NCBI RefSeq assembly: GCF_002855555.1
Contig: NZ_PKRT01000001.1
Span: forward strand, 1,178,001-1,242,000
From: Novosphingobium sp. TH158
Lineage (GTDB): Bacteria > Pseudomonadota > Alphaproteobacteria > Sphingomonadales > Sphingomonadaceae
Length of the DNA stretch: 64,000 bases
Reading direction: 5' to 3'
This document shows positions 45,279 to 53,547 of the stretch, in pieces. The notes beneath the pieces were generated by a model that was not told the DNA's origin, ran no database searches, and worked only from the letters and a program-made list of their open reading frames with translations. The position numbers and the translations under genes were made by a program. Position 1 is the first letter of the stretch. Every line of letters starts with the position of its first letter.

Positions 45279-46424
45279 CTAGAATCCTGCGGACAAGGTG
45301 ATCGCCGGGCCGGACTGCGGCGCGGCAGAGCCGGCCACCCGGAAACGCCAGTCTGCCGCCACCCGCACGGTCGAGGATTGCGTCGGGTGCAGGGTGATCC
45401 GGGCGGTCGGCCCGACATCAAGCCGCGATGCCCCTTTCTGCGCCCCGCCCCAGGTTCCCGCACCAGCGGCGAGCTCTGCCCCGGCAAGGCGGGCGAGCGG
45501 GCGTTCGATGCGCAGCTGGCCATCGACAAAGGCCGTCGATCCCGCGCCGCCGACCCAGCCCGCCTGGCCATAGGCTTCGGCCTTCAGGCGCAGCGGCAGG
45601 TCCAGCGGGGCAAGCTGGGTAACGAGCGCCGCTGCCGGGCGCAGGCGGGTGCCGGTGGCCGTGCGGGTGGCGCGCGCCTCTGCCATGGCGGCAACAGGGA
45701 TGGCCGCCAGTGGCCGCAGCGAAAGCCCCACTGCCGCTTCCTGTTCGCGCAGGCCGTTCAGCGCGGCGCTGGCGCGCAGGTAAGCCGCCGGGCGCAGCGC
45801 AGATGACGTGTCGAGCCGGTAGCGCAGCACCATTCCGGCCTGGCTGGCCCCATAGGAACCGCCGATCGCCGCGAGAGCCGGAGCCCCGCCGCCGCGCCGC
45901 AACAGCAGCCAGCCATCGCCCGACCAGCGCGATTGCCGGGGCCCGGCCTCGCGGGTCGGAAGGGGGGCGGGGACCAGCCCGGCGGGTAGCGGCACCTGGC
46001 TGAGCGCCGACAGGAACAGCAACTGGTGCCCACCCGCCAGCATGGGGTTGGGCCTGGCCTGCATGGCCGGGGCCATCATGTCAGGGTGTGTGACCGGCTG
46101 GCCCGTGGTGAAGGCTGGCGGTATGGGCCCGGAGACCACGGCTACGCCTGGCAGGGCGAGCGGTGCCCGCTCCACTCCTGCCGGTGCGGCCGGAGCCGGC
46201 TGCGGCATCCGCCAGTCCGGCGCAGTATCCGCCAAGGGGCTGTGATGCTGCACCTTGGCCGGAACCTCGCGGAAAAGTTGCGCGCCGTCGGTCCGGTTGT
46301 GAGCGCCATCGGCTGGCGACCCCGGAAGGGCAGTCGCCACGACACGCAGGGCCAGCCAGAAGCCCATCAGCCCGCAAAAGGCGATGACCGGCTGGCCGCG
46401 CCGGCGGAGGGAGCGCGGCTTCAT
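45279..46424 (-). CDS. NfrA C-terminal-domain-like outer-membrane protein
   Basis: A 381-residue protein with an N-terminal hydrophobic stretch (PVIAFCGLMGFWLALRVVA) and a proline/alanine-rich region to about residue 150. A beta-rich C-terminal domain ends GAGTWGGAQKGASRLDVGPTARITLHP, then VRVAADWRFRVAGSAAPQSGPAITLSAGF. This end resembles the C-terminal domain of NfrA, the outer-membrane phage N4 receptor; that is recognition from memory, not a search. The TPR half of full-length NfrA is missing. It overlaps the glycosyltransferase gene as ATGA, and NfrB is a glycosyltransferase too, which supports the match. Confidence 0.65.
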   Translation of the reverse strand: MKPRSLRRRGQPVIAFCGLMGFWLALRVVATALPGSPADGAHNRTDGAQLFREVPAKVQHHSPLADTAPDWRMPQPAPAAPAGVERAPLALPGVAVVSGPIPPAFTTGQPVTHPDMMAPAMQARPNPMLAGGHQLLFLSALSQVPLPAGLVPAPLPTREAGPRQSRWSGDGWLLLRRGGGAPALAAIGGSYGASQAGMVLRYRLDTSSALRPAAYLRASAALNGLREQEAAVGLSLRPLAAIPVAAMAEARATRTATGTRLRPAAALVTQLAPLDLPLRLKAEAYGQAGWVGGAGSTAFVDGQLRIERPLARLAGAELAAGAGTWGGAQKGASRLDVGPTARITLHPTQSSTVRVAADWRFRVAGSAAPQSGPAITLSAGF

Positions 46425-47848
46425 GCCCGCGCCTCGGCAACCAGGGCGGGGTGCGCGTGATGGGCGGTCTTCTCCCATACGGGCACGCTGCCCCGCAGGC
46501 TGCGCAGGTAGGCCATGAGCGCCCGGCGCGAGGCCATGATGGCGATGATGTTGGCCACCGGGATGCGCAGCACGGCAAGGCAGCCTTCGGCCAGGCCATA
46601 TTCCCGCGCCGTGAAGGCAAAACGCATGACGGCGCGCCAGCCCATGCCGGCGATGCATATCCACACCATGCCTTCCAGCAGGGGCGAGGCCGCGCGCGGA
46701 CCGGCAAGGCCCGCCATCTCGGCCAGCGCCAGCGTCGGCGTGAGCAGCAGCAGCACATAGGCGATGAACAGCAGCAGCGCGGCCAGCGGCCCGCGCCGGT
46801 CACGCAGGGCCATCCACAGGTCCACCGGCCGGCCCCACCAGCCAAGCCGTTCCCAGCCCTGGAAGGCGATGCCGTGGACCCAGCGGGTCTTCTGCCGCAC
46901 CGCCTCGCCCAGCCGGGCCGGGAAATAGCTGCGCGTCGCCACCAGCTGGCCCGCCGCATCGCGCAGGCGCAGGAAGCGGGTATGCCCGCCATTGCGCGCG
47001 ATCAGCAGGCCCAGTTCGTAATCCTCGGTAAGGCAGTCTTCCTCGAACGGGCCGCCAAATCCGGTTCCGCGCAGTGCGTGAAGCTGCGCCAGCACCTCGC
47101 GCCGCAAGGCACAGCCGACGCCTGCCGAGGGCAGGCCAGCCCCGAGTGCGTCGCGCACCACCATGGCCTTGCCGTGTGCTTCCGCGAATTCATCGATGTA
47201 GTGCCCGGCGATCCAGCGCGATCGGGGCTGCGGCTCGGGCCGGACGGGGATCTGCACGAAGTCCGAATCGGTCAGCGCCGTATCGAGCAGGGTGAGCGCG
47301 GCCGGGTGCACCATGTCTTCCGCATCGTGCAAAACGACCGAGCGGAAGGCGATGCCGCTTCGCGCCTCGTCATCGCAGAGCGCCCGGTACAGCCGGTTGA
47401 GGCAATCGGCCTTGGTCGTCGGGCCATCATGGTCCTGCACCACCAGCCGAACGCGCGGGTCCGTGCCGGTGGCAGCCATGGCGGCGAGCAGGGTCGGCAT
47501 GTCGTTACGATAACAGCCGACATAAAGCCGCAGCTGTCCGTGCGGCCATGCCTCGAGCATGTGGCGGATCGTCGTGCCGATCACGGCGGATTCCTGCCAT
47601 GCGGGGATGAACACCGCAGCCATGCCCTGCAGGGGGCGCTTGTCGACATCGGCGGCCAGGCGATGGGTGCGCTTGCGCCGGAACAGGCGCTGCCACAGCC
47701 AGACGCCATCGACCGCGGTTTCATCGAGGATGCCGAGCAGGAACCAGAAGGCGGCGAACAGCATGAGTTCGTGTTCGATCGACCGGAGCAGCCCGAACAG
47801 GCCGGCAAGGTCCGGTGCCATCCCGACAATGGTCGTCAAATCAGGCAC
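46421..47848 (-). CDS. NfrB-like membrane glycosyltransferase (GT2)
   Basis: A 475-residue inner-membrane family-2 glycosyltransferase. An N-terminal helix (about residues 28-45) is followed by the catalytic domain: AVFIPAWQESAVIGTTIRHML, the acidic motif VVLHDAEDMVHPAAL (DxD-like), FEEDCLTEDYELGLLIAR (TED) and QKTRWVHGIAFQGW (QxxRW). Several helices follow to the C-terminus. Such proteins polymerise and export polysaccharide. NfrB has this domain plus a C-terminal MshEN domain, which is absent here. The GTG start at 47848 follows a strong purine-rich site (GGGGGGGAG). Coupled to the NfrA-like gene. Confidence 0.85.
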   Translation of the reverse strand: MPDLTTIVGMAPDLAGLFGLLRSIEHELMLFAAFWFLLGILDETAVDGVWLWQRLFRRKRTHRLAADVDKRPLQGMAAVFIPAWQESAVIGTTIRHMLEAWPHGQLRLYVGCYRNDMPTLLAAMAATGTDPRVRLVVQDHDGPTTKADCLNRLYRALCDDEARSGIAFRSVVLHDAEDMVHPAALTLLDTALTDSDFVQIPVRPEPQPRSRWIAGHYIDEFAEAHGKAMVVRDALGAGLPSAGVGCALRREVLAQLHALRGTGFGGPFEEDCLTEDYELGLLIARNGGHTRFLRLRDAAGQLVATRSYFPARLGEAVRQKTRWVHGIAFQGWERLGWWGRPVDLWMALRDRRGPLAALLLFIAYVLLLLTPTLALAEMAGLAGPRAASPLLEGMVWICIAGMGWRAVMRFAFTAREYGLAEGCLAVLRIPVANIIAIMASRRALMAYLRSLRGSVPVWEKTAHHAHPALVAEARA

Positions 47849-47939
47849 GACTCCCCCCCGGGCGATTCCCTTACGGAATTATCCATATGGGCGTCCGGAT
47901 TTGCTTGCAATGCGACTTTTGTCGCGAAATGACTGGAAT

Positions 47940-49136
47940 ATGGCACGAACCAGACACCTTGCCGGCCGCATTGCCCGCGCGCTTTCACGATTGGCGCATG
48001 GCGATGCAGGGGCGGGACTGATCCTGCTGGCCTGCGCGGCGCTGGCACTGATCCTTGCCAATTCACCCGCCGCGCCGGCGTGGTACCATGTGCTGCATGG
48101 CGAACTGCCGGTGATCGGGCATGATATCCATCACTGGATCAACGATGGCCTGATGGCGATCTTCTTCTTCGTCGTCGGGCTCGAGATCAAGCGCGAGGTG
48201 CTGGATGGCGAATTGGCCAGCCCTGCCCGGCGGCGCCTGCCGGTGATTGCCGCAATTGCGGGCATGGCCATGCCGGCGCTGGTCTACCTGTTCGTGGCCC
48301 GGGGGGCACCCGGCATGGCTTCGGGCTGGGCGATCCCGGCGGCAACCGACATCGCCTTTGCCGTGGGCGTGCTGGCCCTGGCCGGAAAGGGCCTGCCATC
48401 CAGCCTCAGGCTGTTCCTGCTGACCGTGGCCATTGTCGATGACCTGGGCGCCGTTGCGATCATCGCGCTGTTCTACACCGCGGGGATCGACCTTGCCTGG
48501 GGCGGCGCGGCGCTGGCGGTTCTGGGGGCAATGGCGCTGTGCAATCGCATGGGCGTGCGAAAAGGCGCGGTCTATGTGCCGCTCGCCGTGATTGCATGGT
48601 ACTGCACGCTGCATTCGGGCGTCCATGCGACGATCGCCGGGGTCCTGGCCGCCATGACCATTCCGATGAAGCTGAACGGCGTTGGCGACAGCCTGCTGCT
48701 GCGCATGGAACACGCGCTGGCGCCGTGGAGCGCCTACCTGATCGTGCCGCTGTTCGGCCTTGCCAATGCCGGGGTGGCGCTGGGCGGCGGGGCGCAGGCG
48801 CTCGGCACGCTGCCGCTGGCCGTGGCGCTCGGCCTGTTCATCGGCAAGCAGGCCGGCATCCTGGGCGCGGTATTGCTGGCGGAGAAGACCGGCATCGCCG
48901 CCCGGCCCGCTGGCGCGACGACGCTTCAGCTCTGGGGTGTGGCCGCGCTGTGCGGCATCGGCTTTACCATGAGCCTGTTCATCGGCGCCCTCGCCTTTCC
49001 CGCCTCGCCCGCGCTGGTGGACGAGGCGAAGGTCGGCGTGCTCGCCGGTTCGGCGCTATCGGGCGCCCTGGGCTTCGTGCTGCTGCGCCTTGCTGCGCGT
49101 AGCCCCGCTCAGGGCGCGGGCGGCGAACAGGCGTAG
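47940..49136 (+). CDS. nhaA: Na+/H+ antiporter NhaA
   Basis: NhaA exports sodium in exchange for protons. The 398-residue protein has LMAIFFFVVGLEIKREVLDGEL, the unwound-helix region ATDIAFAVGVLAL, and the key aspartate pair in LLTVAIVDDLGAVAIIALFY (D163/D164 in E. coli), then LFGLANAGV and CGIGFTMSLFIGALAF. The ATG at 47940 is preferred on length; an in-frame ATG at 47910 is an alternative. The stop lies 28 bases inside the convergent downstream gene. Confidence 0.95.
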   Translation: MARTRHLAGRIARALSRLAHGDAGAGLILLACAALALILANSPAAPAWYHVLHGELPVIGHDIHHWINDGLMAIFFFVVGLEIKREVLDGELASPARRRLPVIAAIAGMAMPALVYLFVARGAPGMASGWAIPAATDIAFAVGVLALAGKGLPSSLRLFLLTVAIVDDLGAVAIIALFYTAGIDLAWGGAALAVLGAMALCNRMGVRKGAVYVPLAVIAWYCTLHSGVHATIAGVLAAMTIPMKLNGVGDSLLLRMEHALAPWSAYLIVPLFGLANAGVALGGGAQALGTLPLAVALGLFIGKQAGILGAVLLAEKTGIAARPAGATTLQLWGVAALCGIGFTMSLFIGALAFPASPALVDEAKVGVLAGSALSGALGFVLLRLAARSPAQGAGGEQA

Positions 49137-49615
49137 CGATCATCCCACCGCATGGTGCCTGGCGCCTTGCCCGGAGGGGGCGTCTTGGGCACGCAGGTGG
49201 ATATCGGCGGCGATACGGGCATGATGCCAAGGCTGGTGTTCACACCGCCCTTTTCACCAGGCACGTTCGAAACCGACAGGAAATTCTGGTGGTGCTGGTG
49301 GCTGTAGAAGTCCTTGTAGACGCTGTTCACCTTGGCAGCCATCGAGAAGTGCTGTGTCGCCAGTGACTTGCGGGCATTTTCCTGCGCGGCGATATCGTTT
49401 TTGATGCGGGCGATCTCTGCCTTCAGGGCGGCAATTTCTGCCCGCAGCGCCGAGAGGGCGGGATCGGCCGGGGCATAGGCCGGCGCTGCCGATGTGGCAG
49501 CCGGCTGGCCGAGCCTTATCGGCTGGTTCTGCGCCCCGGCCGGGGTGGCAAGCGGGATCAGGACGGAAAGGGCAACGGCGGGCATCGCCAGCCGGGCGAG
49601 CAAGGAATTGGGCAT
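49109..49615 (-). CDS. Exported coiled-coil protein of unknown function
   Basis: A protein of about 168 residues with a signal peptide (MPNSLLARLAMPAVALSVLIPLATPAGA). A proline/alanine spacer and a heptad-like coiled coil follow (LSALRAEIAALKAEIARIKNDIAAQE, about residues 55-80). A histidine-rich segment (KDFYSHQHHQNFLS) and a proline-rich end with two cysteines (STCVPKTPP, then RYACSPP) complete it. The start MPNSLL is preferred over a TTG at 49693. It overlaps the end of nhaA by 28 bases on the opposite strand. I recognise no family; a periplasmic or surface structural role is only a guess. Confidence 0.6.
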   Translation of the reverse strand: MPNSLLARLAMPAVALSVLIPLATPAGAQNQPIRLGQPAATSAAPAYAPADPALSALRAEIAALKAEIARIKNDIAAQENARKSLATQHFSMAAKVNSVYKDFYSHQHHQNFLSVSNVPGEKGGVNTSLGIMPVSPPISTCVPKTPPPGKAPGTMRWDDRYACSPPAP

Positions 49616-49722
49616 CGGGAATCTCCGGAAAGAAGGAACCTGCGCGCCCGTTCTATTTTTCCTGAAATTCCCGCCTAAACCCCTGCAAGTCAAGACTTAT
49701 GCCCGATGCCGTGCAGCGGGTA

Positions 49723-50142
49723 TCACCAGGACCCGGTGTTTTCCATGCTTGCCCAGGGTTCCTGCGGCGGCAGGTGGCCGTCTTGCAGCAGTTCGACCGA
49801 GATGCCGTCCGGCGTCTTGACGAAGGCCATGTGGCCATCGCGCGGCGGGCGGTGAATGGTGTGGCCCGCCGCCATCAGGGCGGCGCAGGTTGCGTAGATA
49901 TCGTCCACCCGGAAGGCCAGGTGGCCCATGTTGCGGCCGCCGGTATAACCCGTCTCGCCCCAGTTGTGGGTCAGCTCCACCTCGGCAATGCCTTCCTGCC
50001 CCGGTGCGGAAAGGAAGATCAGGGTAAAGCGCCCGCCTTCGTTATCGATGCGGCGTGTTTCCTTCAGGCCGATCAGTTCGAAGAAAGCGATGGTCGCCTC
50101 CGGATCGGAGACGCGGATCATGGTGTGAAGGTACTTCGTCAT
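49723..50142 (-). CDS. gloA: Lactoylglutathione lyase (glyoxalase I), VOC family
   Basis: GloA converts the hemithioacetal of methylglyoxal and glutathione to lactoylglutathione. The 139-residue protein begins MTKYLHTMIRVSDPEATIAFFELIGLKETRR. It has the four metal ligands expected in GloA: His in LHTMIRV, Glu in IAEVELTHNWG, His in MGHLAFRVDD and Glu in GISVELLQDG. The ATG at 50142 matches E. coli-type GloA; one at 50154 would add four residues. Confidence 0.92.
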   Translation of the reverse strand: MTKYLHTMIRVSDPEATIAFFELIGLKETRRIDNEGGRFTLIFLSAPGQEGIAEVELTHNWGETGYTGGRNMGHLAFRVDDIYATCAALMAAGHTIHRPPRDGHMAFVKTPDGISVELLQDGHLPPQEPWASMENTGSW

Positions 50143-50163
50143 GCCGGGCAGCATAGACGGAAA

Positions 50164-50192
50164 CGGCCCGCCCCGTAAACCGGAGCGGGCCG
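50164..50192 (-). terminator. Intrinsic terminator after the TorF-type porin gene
   Basis: CGGCCCGC (50164-50171) and GCGGGCCG (50185-50192) form a perfect eight-pair stem. On the minus strand it is followed by TTTCC. It lies 25 bases after the porin stop, before gloA. Confidence 0.7.
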
Positions 50193-50217
50193 CCATTCCG
50201 TCCTGCGGAAAACCGGA

Positions 50218-50994
50218 TCAGAAGCTCAGCTTCACCGTGCCGACGACGGCATCGTTGGAGTAGCTGTTCACCGAGCGACCTTCCACGCCGACGTAGGACA
50301 CGCCGAGCGAGAGGTTCTTGGTGACATTCGCGGTCACGCCGACCGAGTAGTCAAAGCCACCATCGGTGTCGGGCGTCGGATCACCAACCGCCAGGTCCGA
50401 AAGCAGCTTGGGCGAAAGCGCGCCGCTGGTGTAGCCAAGGTGGCCGTTCAGCGTCACCGGCGTGTTGGGGATGCCAACGCCCAGGTCGGTGTAGACATAG
50501 AGGTTGTCGTCACCGCCGAGCGAATCCTGCTTCCAGGCATAGGCCATGCCGACCTTGGCCGTTGCCGGGCCGAAGGTGGTGGAAAGCGAGGCATAGGGCT
50601 CGAACACGTTGCCGTCACCCACGCTGCCCGAGGGGTAGACGTAGTAGAGCAGACCGACGTCGGCCGTCACGCCCGAGGCGACTTCGCCGGTCCAGCCGCC
50701 GTAGACGTCAAGCTCCATGTTGCCATAGATGTCGAAGGCGTCCTGTTCGAGGTTCGAACCCCAGGCGCCGACGTAGAAGCCGCTCGAGTGGTTGAGGTTG
50801 ATCGCGCCCTGCACGGCCATGTCCCCGCCCGAGAGCGAGATGCCGCGGAAGCGATAGTCGGTCACGAAGGCAACATTGCCGGTGACGGTGAATTCCTTGG
50901 GCGGATCCGCTTCGTCGGCAAGAGCCGGGGTCGCAGCAAGGAGAGCGCCCGAAAGGGCCGTTGCGGCGAGAACACCGCGGATGGACGTAAGCAT
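50218..50994 (-). CDS. TorF-family putative porin
   Basis: A 258-residue exported beta-barrel protein. The signal peptide is MLTSIRGVLAATALSGALLAATPALA. The start of the mature part, FTVTGNVAFVTDYRFRGISLSGGDMAVQGAINLNHSSGFYVGAWGSN, is the hallmark of the TorF/TIGR02001 family. It ends VGTVKLSF with the terminal phenylalanine typical of outer-membrane barrels. Substrate unknown. About 260 bases of divergent upstream region separate it from the phosphatase gene, and it has its own terminator. Confidence 0.9.
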   Translation of the reverse strand: MLTSIRGVLAATALSGALLAATPALADEADPPKEFTVTGNVAFVTDYRFRGISLSGGDMAVQGAINLNHSSGFYVGAWGSNLEQDAFDIYGNMELDVYGGWTGEVASGVTADVGLLYYVYPSGSVGDGNVFEPYASLSTTFGPATAKVGMAYAWKQDSLGGDDNLYVYTDLGVGIPNTPVTLNGHLGYTSGALSPKLLSDLAVGDPTPDTDGGFDYSVGVTANVTKNLSLGVSYVGVEGRSVNSYSNDAVVGTVKLSF

Positions 50995-51262
50995 GACAAA
51001 TCCCTCAGATTGTTAAGGTCGCTTCGTCCCACCTGCACCGCAACCGGGGGCCTCTTTGCCGGGCCCCGCTGAACTGCGGTAAAACGTGATAAGCACACTT
51101 ATGTTGCACCGCACAAGAAAAAATCCGCCATCCTGCATCGCTTGGGCGGCATCTGTGCCATTTGGGCAACGCCTGCCGGGGGCCAACTCCCTGCCCCTCC
51201 TGCGAATAAGTTGCCTAGGGTAAGCACAGCGCCTATAGGGCCGCCCCTACGTATTTGCTGCC

Positions 51263-52063
51263 ATGTTCAAAGCCCTCCGCTCCCTCTTCGCCTCCCGCCC
51301 CGAACCGGTGAAGGCTGCCATTCCGGCAGGCCAGCGCGTCTATGCCGTGGGCGATATCCACGGCCGGCTGGACCTGATGGTCACGCTGGCCGAAGCGATC
51401 GAGGCCGATGACCGCAAGCGCGGCCCGGCCGATACCACGGTGATCCTGCTGGGCGACCTTGTCGACCGCGGGCCCGACAGCGCCGGGGTCATCACCGCCG
51501 CCCGGATGTGGGCCGAGCAGCGCCGCGTGCGGTTCATCGCCGGCAATCACGAGGAAATGTTCCTCGATTCCTTCGACAGCATCGAAACGCTGCGCCACTT
51601 CATCAAGTACGGCGGCAAGGAAACGCTGCTGTCCTACCCCATCGATCCGCAGGCCTATACCGCTGCCGAGATCGAAGAGTTGCAGGCGCTGATGCGCCAG
51701 GCCGTGCCAAAGGAAGACCTGGATTTCCTCAACGGCTTCGAGGACACGATCCGCATCGGCGACTATGTCTTCGTCCATGCCGGCATCCATCCCGACCTGC
51801 CGCTGGAGGAACAGCGCACCAGCCAGCTGCGCTGGATCCGCGAGCCGTTCCTCTCGCATCCGGGCGACCATGGCTTTGTCGTCGTCCACGGCCATACCAT
51901 CACCGATGAAGCCCAGGTCCTTGCCAACCGCATCGGCATCGATACCGGCGCCTACCAGTCCGGCCGCTTGACCGCGCTCGGGCTTGAGGGCAGCAACCGC
52001 TGGCTGATCGAAACCCACGGCGAAGGCACCGAGATTGCCGCCCGGGTCCGTCCAGCCGAATAG
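51263..52063 (+). CDS. PPP-type metallophosphoesterase (serine/threonine phosphatase-like)
   Basis: A 266-residue cytoplasmic metallophosphoesterase with the three PPP motifs GDIHGRLD (about residue 31), GDLVDRGPDS and GNHEEM, and later histidines in VFVHAGIHPDLP and VVHGHT. These assemble a two-metal site for phosphoprotein or dinucleoside polyphosphate hydrolysis. ugd follows after 22 bases, which suggests a link to polysaccharide precursor synthesis; protein-phosphatase activity is possible but not shown. Confidence 0.9.
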   Translation: MFKALRSLFASRPEPVKAAIPAGQRVYAVGDIHGRLDLMVTLAEAIEADDRKRGPADTTVILLGDLVDRGPDSAGVITAARMWAEQRRVRFIAGNHEEMFLDSFDSIETLRHFIKYGGKETLLSYPIDPQAYTAAEIEELQALMRQAVPKEDLDFLNGFEDTIRIGDYVFVHAGIHPDLPLEEQRTSQLRWIREPFLSHPGDHGFVVVHGHTITDEAQVLANRIGIDTGAYQSGRLTALGLEGSNRWLIETHGEGTEIAARVRPAE

Positions 52064-52085
52064 CGCCTAACAGGGGAATGCACCC

Positions 52086-53396
52086 ATGAAGATTGCCATG
52101 GTCGGGTCGGGTTACGTCGGCCTCGTTTCAGGCGCGTGCTTTGCCGATTTCGGCCACGAAGTGGTCTGCATCGACAAGGACCCGGCCAAGATCGACAGCC
52201 TGAACAAGGGGATCATGCCGATCTTCGAACCGGGCCTGGCCGAACTGGTCGCCAGCAACGTCAAGGCCGGTCGCCTGTCCTTCACCACCGACCTGCCGCA
52301 GGGCATCCGCGATGCCAGCGCGATCTTCATCGCCGTCGGCACGCCCAGCCGGCGCGGCGATGGCCATGCCGACCTGTCCTATGTCCATGCCGTGGCCGAG
52401 GAAGTGGGCCGCCACCTGGCCAATGATGCGGTGATCGTCACCAAGTCCACCGTCCCTGTCGGCACGGGCGACGAGGTGGAGCGCATCCTTGCCGCCGCCA
52501 ATCCGCCGGTGCGCTTTGCCGTTGCCTCAAATCCCGAATTCCTGCGCGAAGGCGCGGCCATCGGCGATTTCAAGCACCCGGACCGGATCGTCATCGGCAC
52601 AGACAGCGACTGGGCCCGCGAAGTGATGAGCGAGGTCTATCGCCCGCTGTTCCTCAACCGCTCGCCGATCCTGTTCACCAGCCGCCGTTCGTCCGAACTG
52701 ATCAAGTATGCGGCCAACGCCTTCCTTGCGGTGAAGATCACCTTCATCAACGAAATGGCCGACCTGTGCGAAAAGGTGGGCGCGGACGTGCAGGACGTAT
52801 CGCGTGGCATCGGCATGGACGGGCGGATCGGGCCGAAATTCCTCCACGCCGGACCCGGCTATGGCGGCTCGTGCTTCCCCAAGGATACGCTGGCCCTGCT
52901 CAAGACCAGCGAGGATTACGACAGCCCGCTGCGGATCGTCGAAGCAGTGGTTAAGGTCAACGACAGCCGCAAGCGCGCGATGGGCCGCAAGGTGGTCGAA
53001 GCGCTGGGCGGCGCCGATGCGGCGCGCGGCAAGAAGGTTGCCTTGCTGGGCCTGACCTTCAAGCCCAACACCGATGACATGCGCGATGCCCCCTCGATCG
53101 CCATTGCCCAGACGCTGGCCGATGCCGGCGTGGAAGTGACCGCCCATGACCCCGAAGGCATGGAGCTGGCCCGCCCGCTGATGCCCGGAGTGGCGATGAA
53201 GGCCAGCGCCTACGAAGCGGCGGAAGGCACCGATGCGGTGGTGATCGTTACCGAATGGGACGCGTTCCGCGCACTGGACTTCAAGCGGATCAAGGGACTG
53301 GCGCGCCAGCCGGTGCTGGTGGACCTGCGCAATGTCTACGAACCCGAAGAGGTTCGCGCCCAGGGCTTCACCTACGTCAGCGTCGGGCGGCAATAG
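52086..53396 (+). CDS. ugd: UDP-glucose 6-dehydrogenase
   Basis: Oxidises UDP-glucose to UDP-glucuronate, a precursor for exopolysaccharide and lipid A decoration. The 436-residue protein starts MKIAMVGSGYVGLVSGACFADFGHEVVCIDKD (NAD-binding GxGxxG). It has FIAVGTP, the catalytic cysteine in GPGYGGSCFPKDTLAL, and the C-terminal domain VALLGLTFKPNTDDMRDAPS. It lies directly after the phosphatase gene. A perfect hairpin follows its stop. Confidence 0.96.
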   Translation: MKIAMVGSGYVGLVSGACFADFGHEVVCIDKDPAKIDSLNKGIMPIFEPGLAELVASNVKAGRLSFTTDLPQGIRDASAIFIAVGTPSRRGDGHADLSYVHAVAEEVGRHLANDAVIVTKSTVPVGTGDEVERILAAANPPVRFAVASNPEFLREGAAIGDFKHPDRIVIGTDSDWAREVMSEVYRPLFLNRSPILFTSRRSSELIKYAANAFLAVKITFINEMADLCEKVGADVQDVSRGIGMDGRIGPKFLHAGPGYGGSCFPKDTLALLKTSEDYDSPLRIVEAVVKVNDSRKRAMGRKVVEALGGADAARGKKVALLGLTFKPNTDDMRDAPSIAIAQTLADAGVEVTAHDPEGMELARPLMPGVAMKASAYEAAEGTDAVVIVTEWDAFRALDFKRIKGLARQPVLVDLRNVYEPEEVRAQGFTYVSVGRQ

Positions 53397-53404
53397 GGCA
53401 GGAT

Positions 53405-53424
53405 CGTCCGGGCTTTCCCGGACG
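53405..53424 (+). terminator. Hairpin after ugd
   Basis: CGTCCGGG (53405-53412), loop CTTT, CCCGGACG (53417-53424): a perfect eight-pair stem nine bases after the ugd stop. There is no T run after it, so it may be a weak or factor-dependent terminator. Confidence 0.6.
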
Positions 53425-53459
53425 GACAGCATCGAAACCGGGCATTTCTTTTGCAGATC

Positions 53460-53475
53460 GTCCAGCGCGCTGGAC
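53460..53475. promoter_or_regulatory. 16-base perfect palindrome upstream of the AraC-type regulator
   Basis: GTCCAGCGCGCTGGAC is fully self-complementary and lies 72 bases before the AraC-type start. Its position fits an operator for a dimeric regulator, but no binding protein is identified and it may simply be another hairpin. Confidence 0.4.
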
Positions 53476-53547
53476 GCTTGGCTTGTCCCGAGCCCCCCTT
53501 CGGCATAGTCTCCGGCCCAATCCGCAACCTTGCAGACGGAGCCGGCC

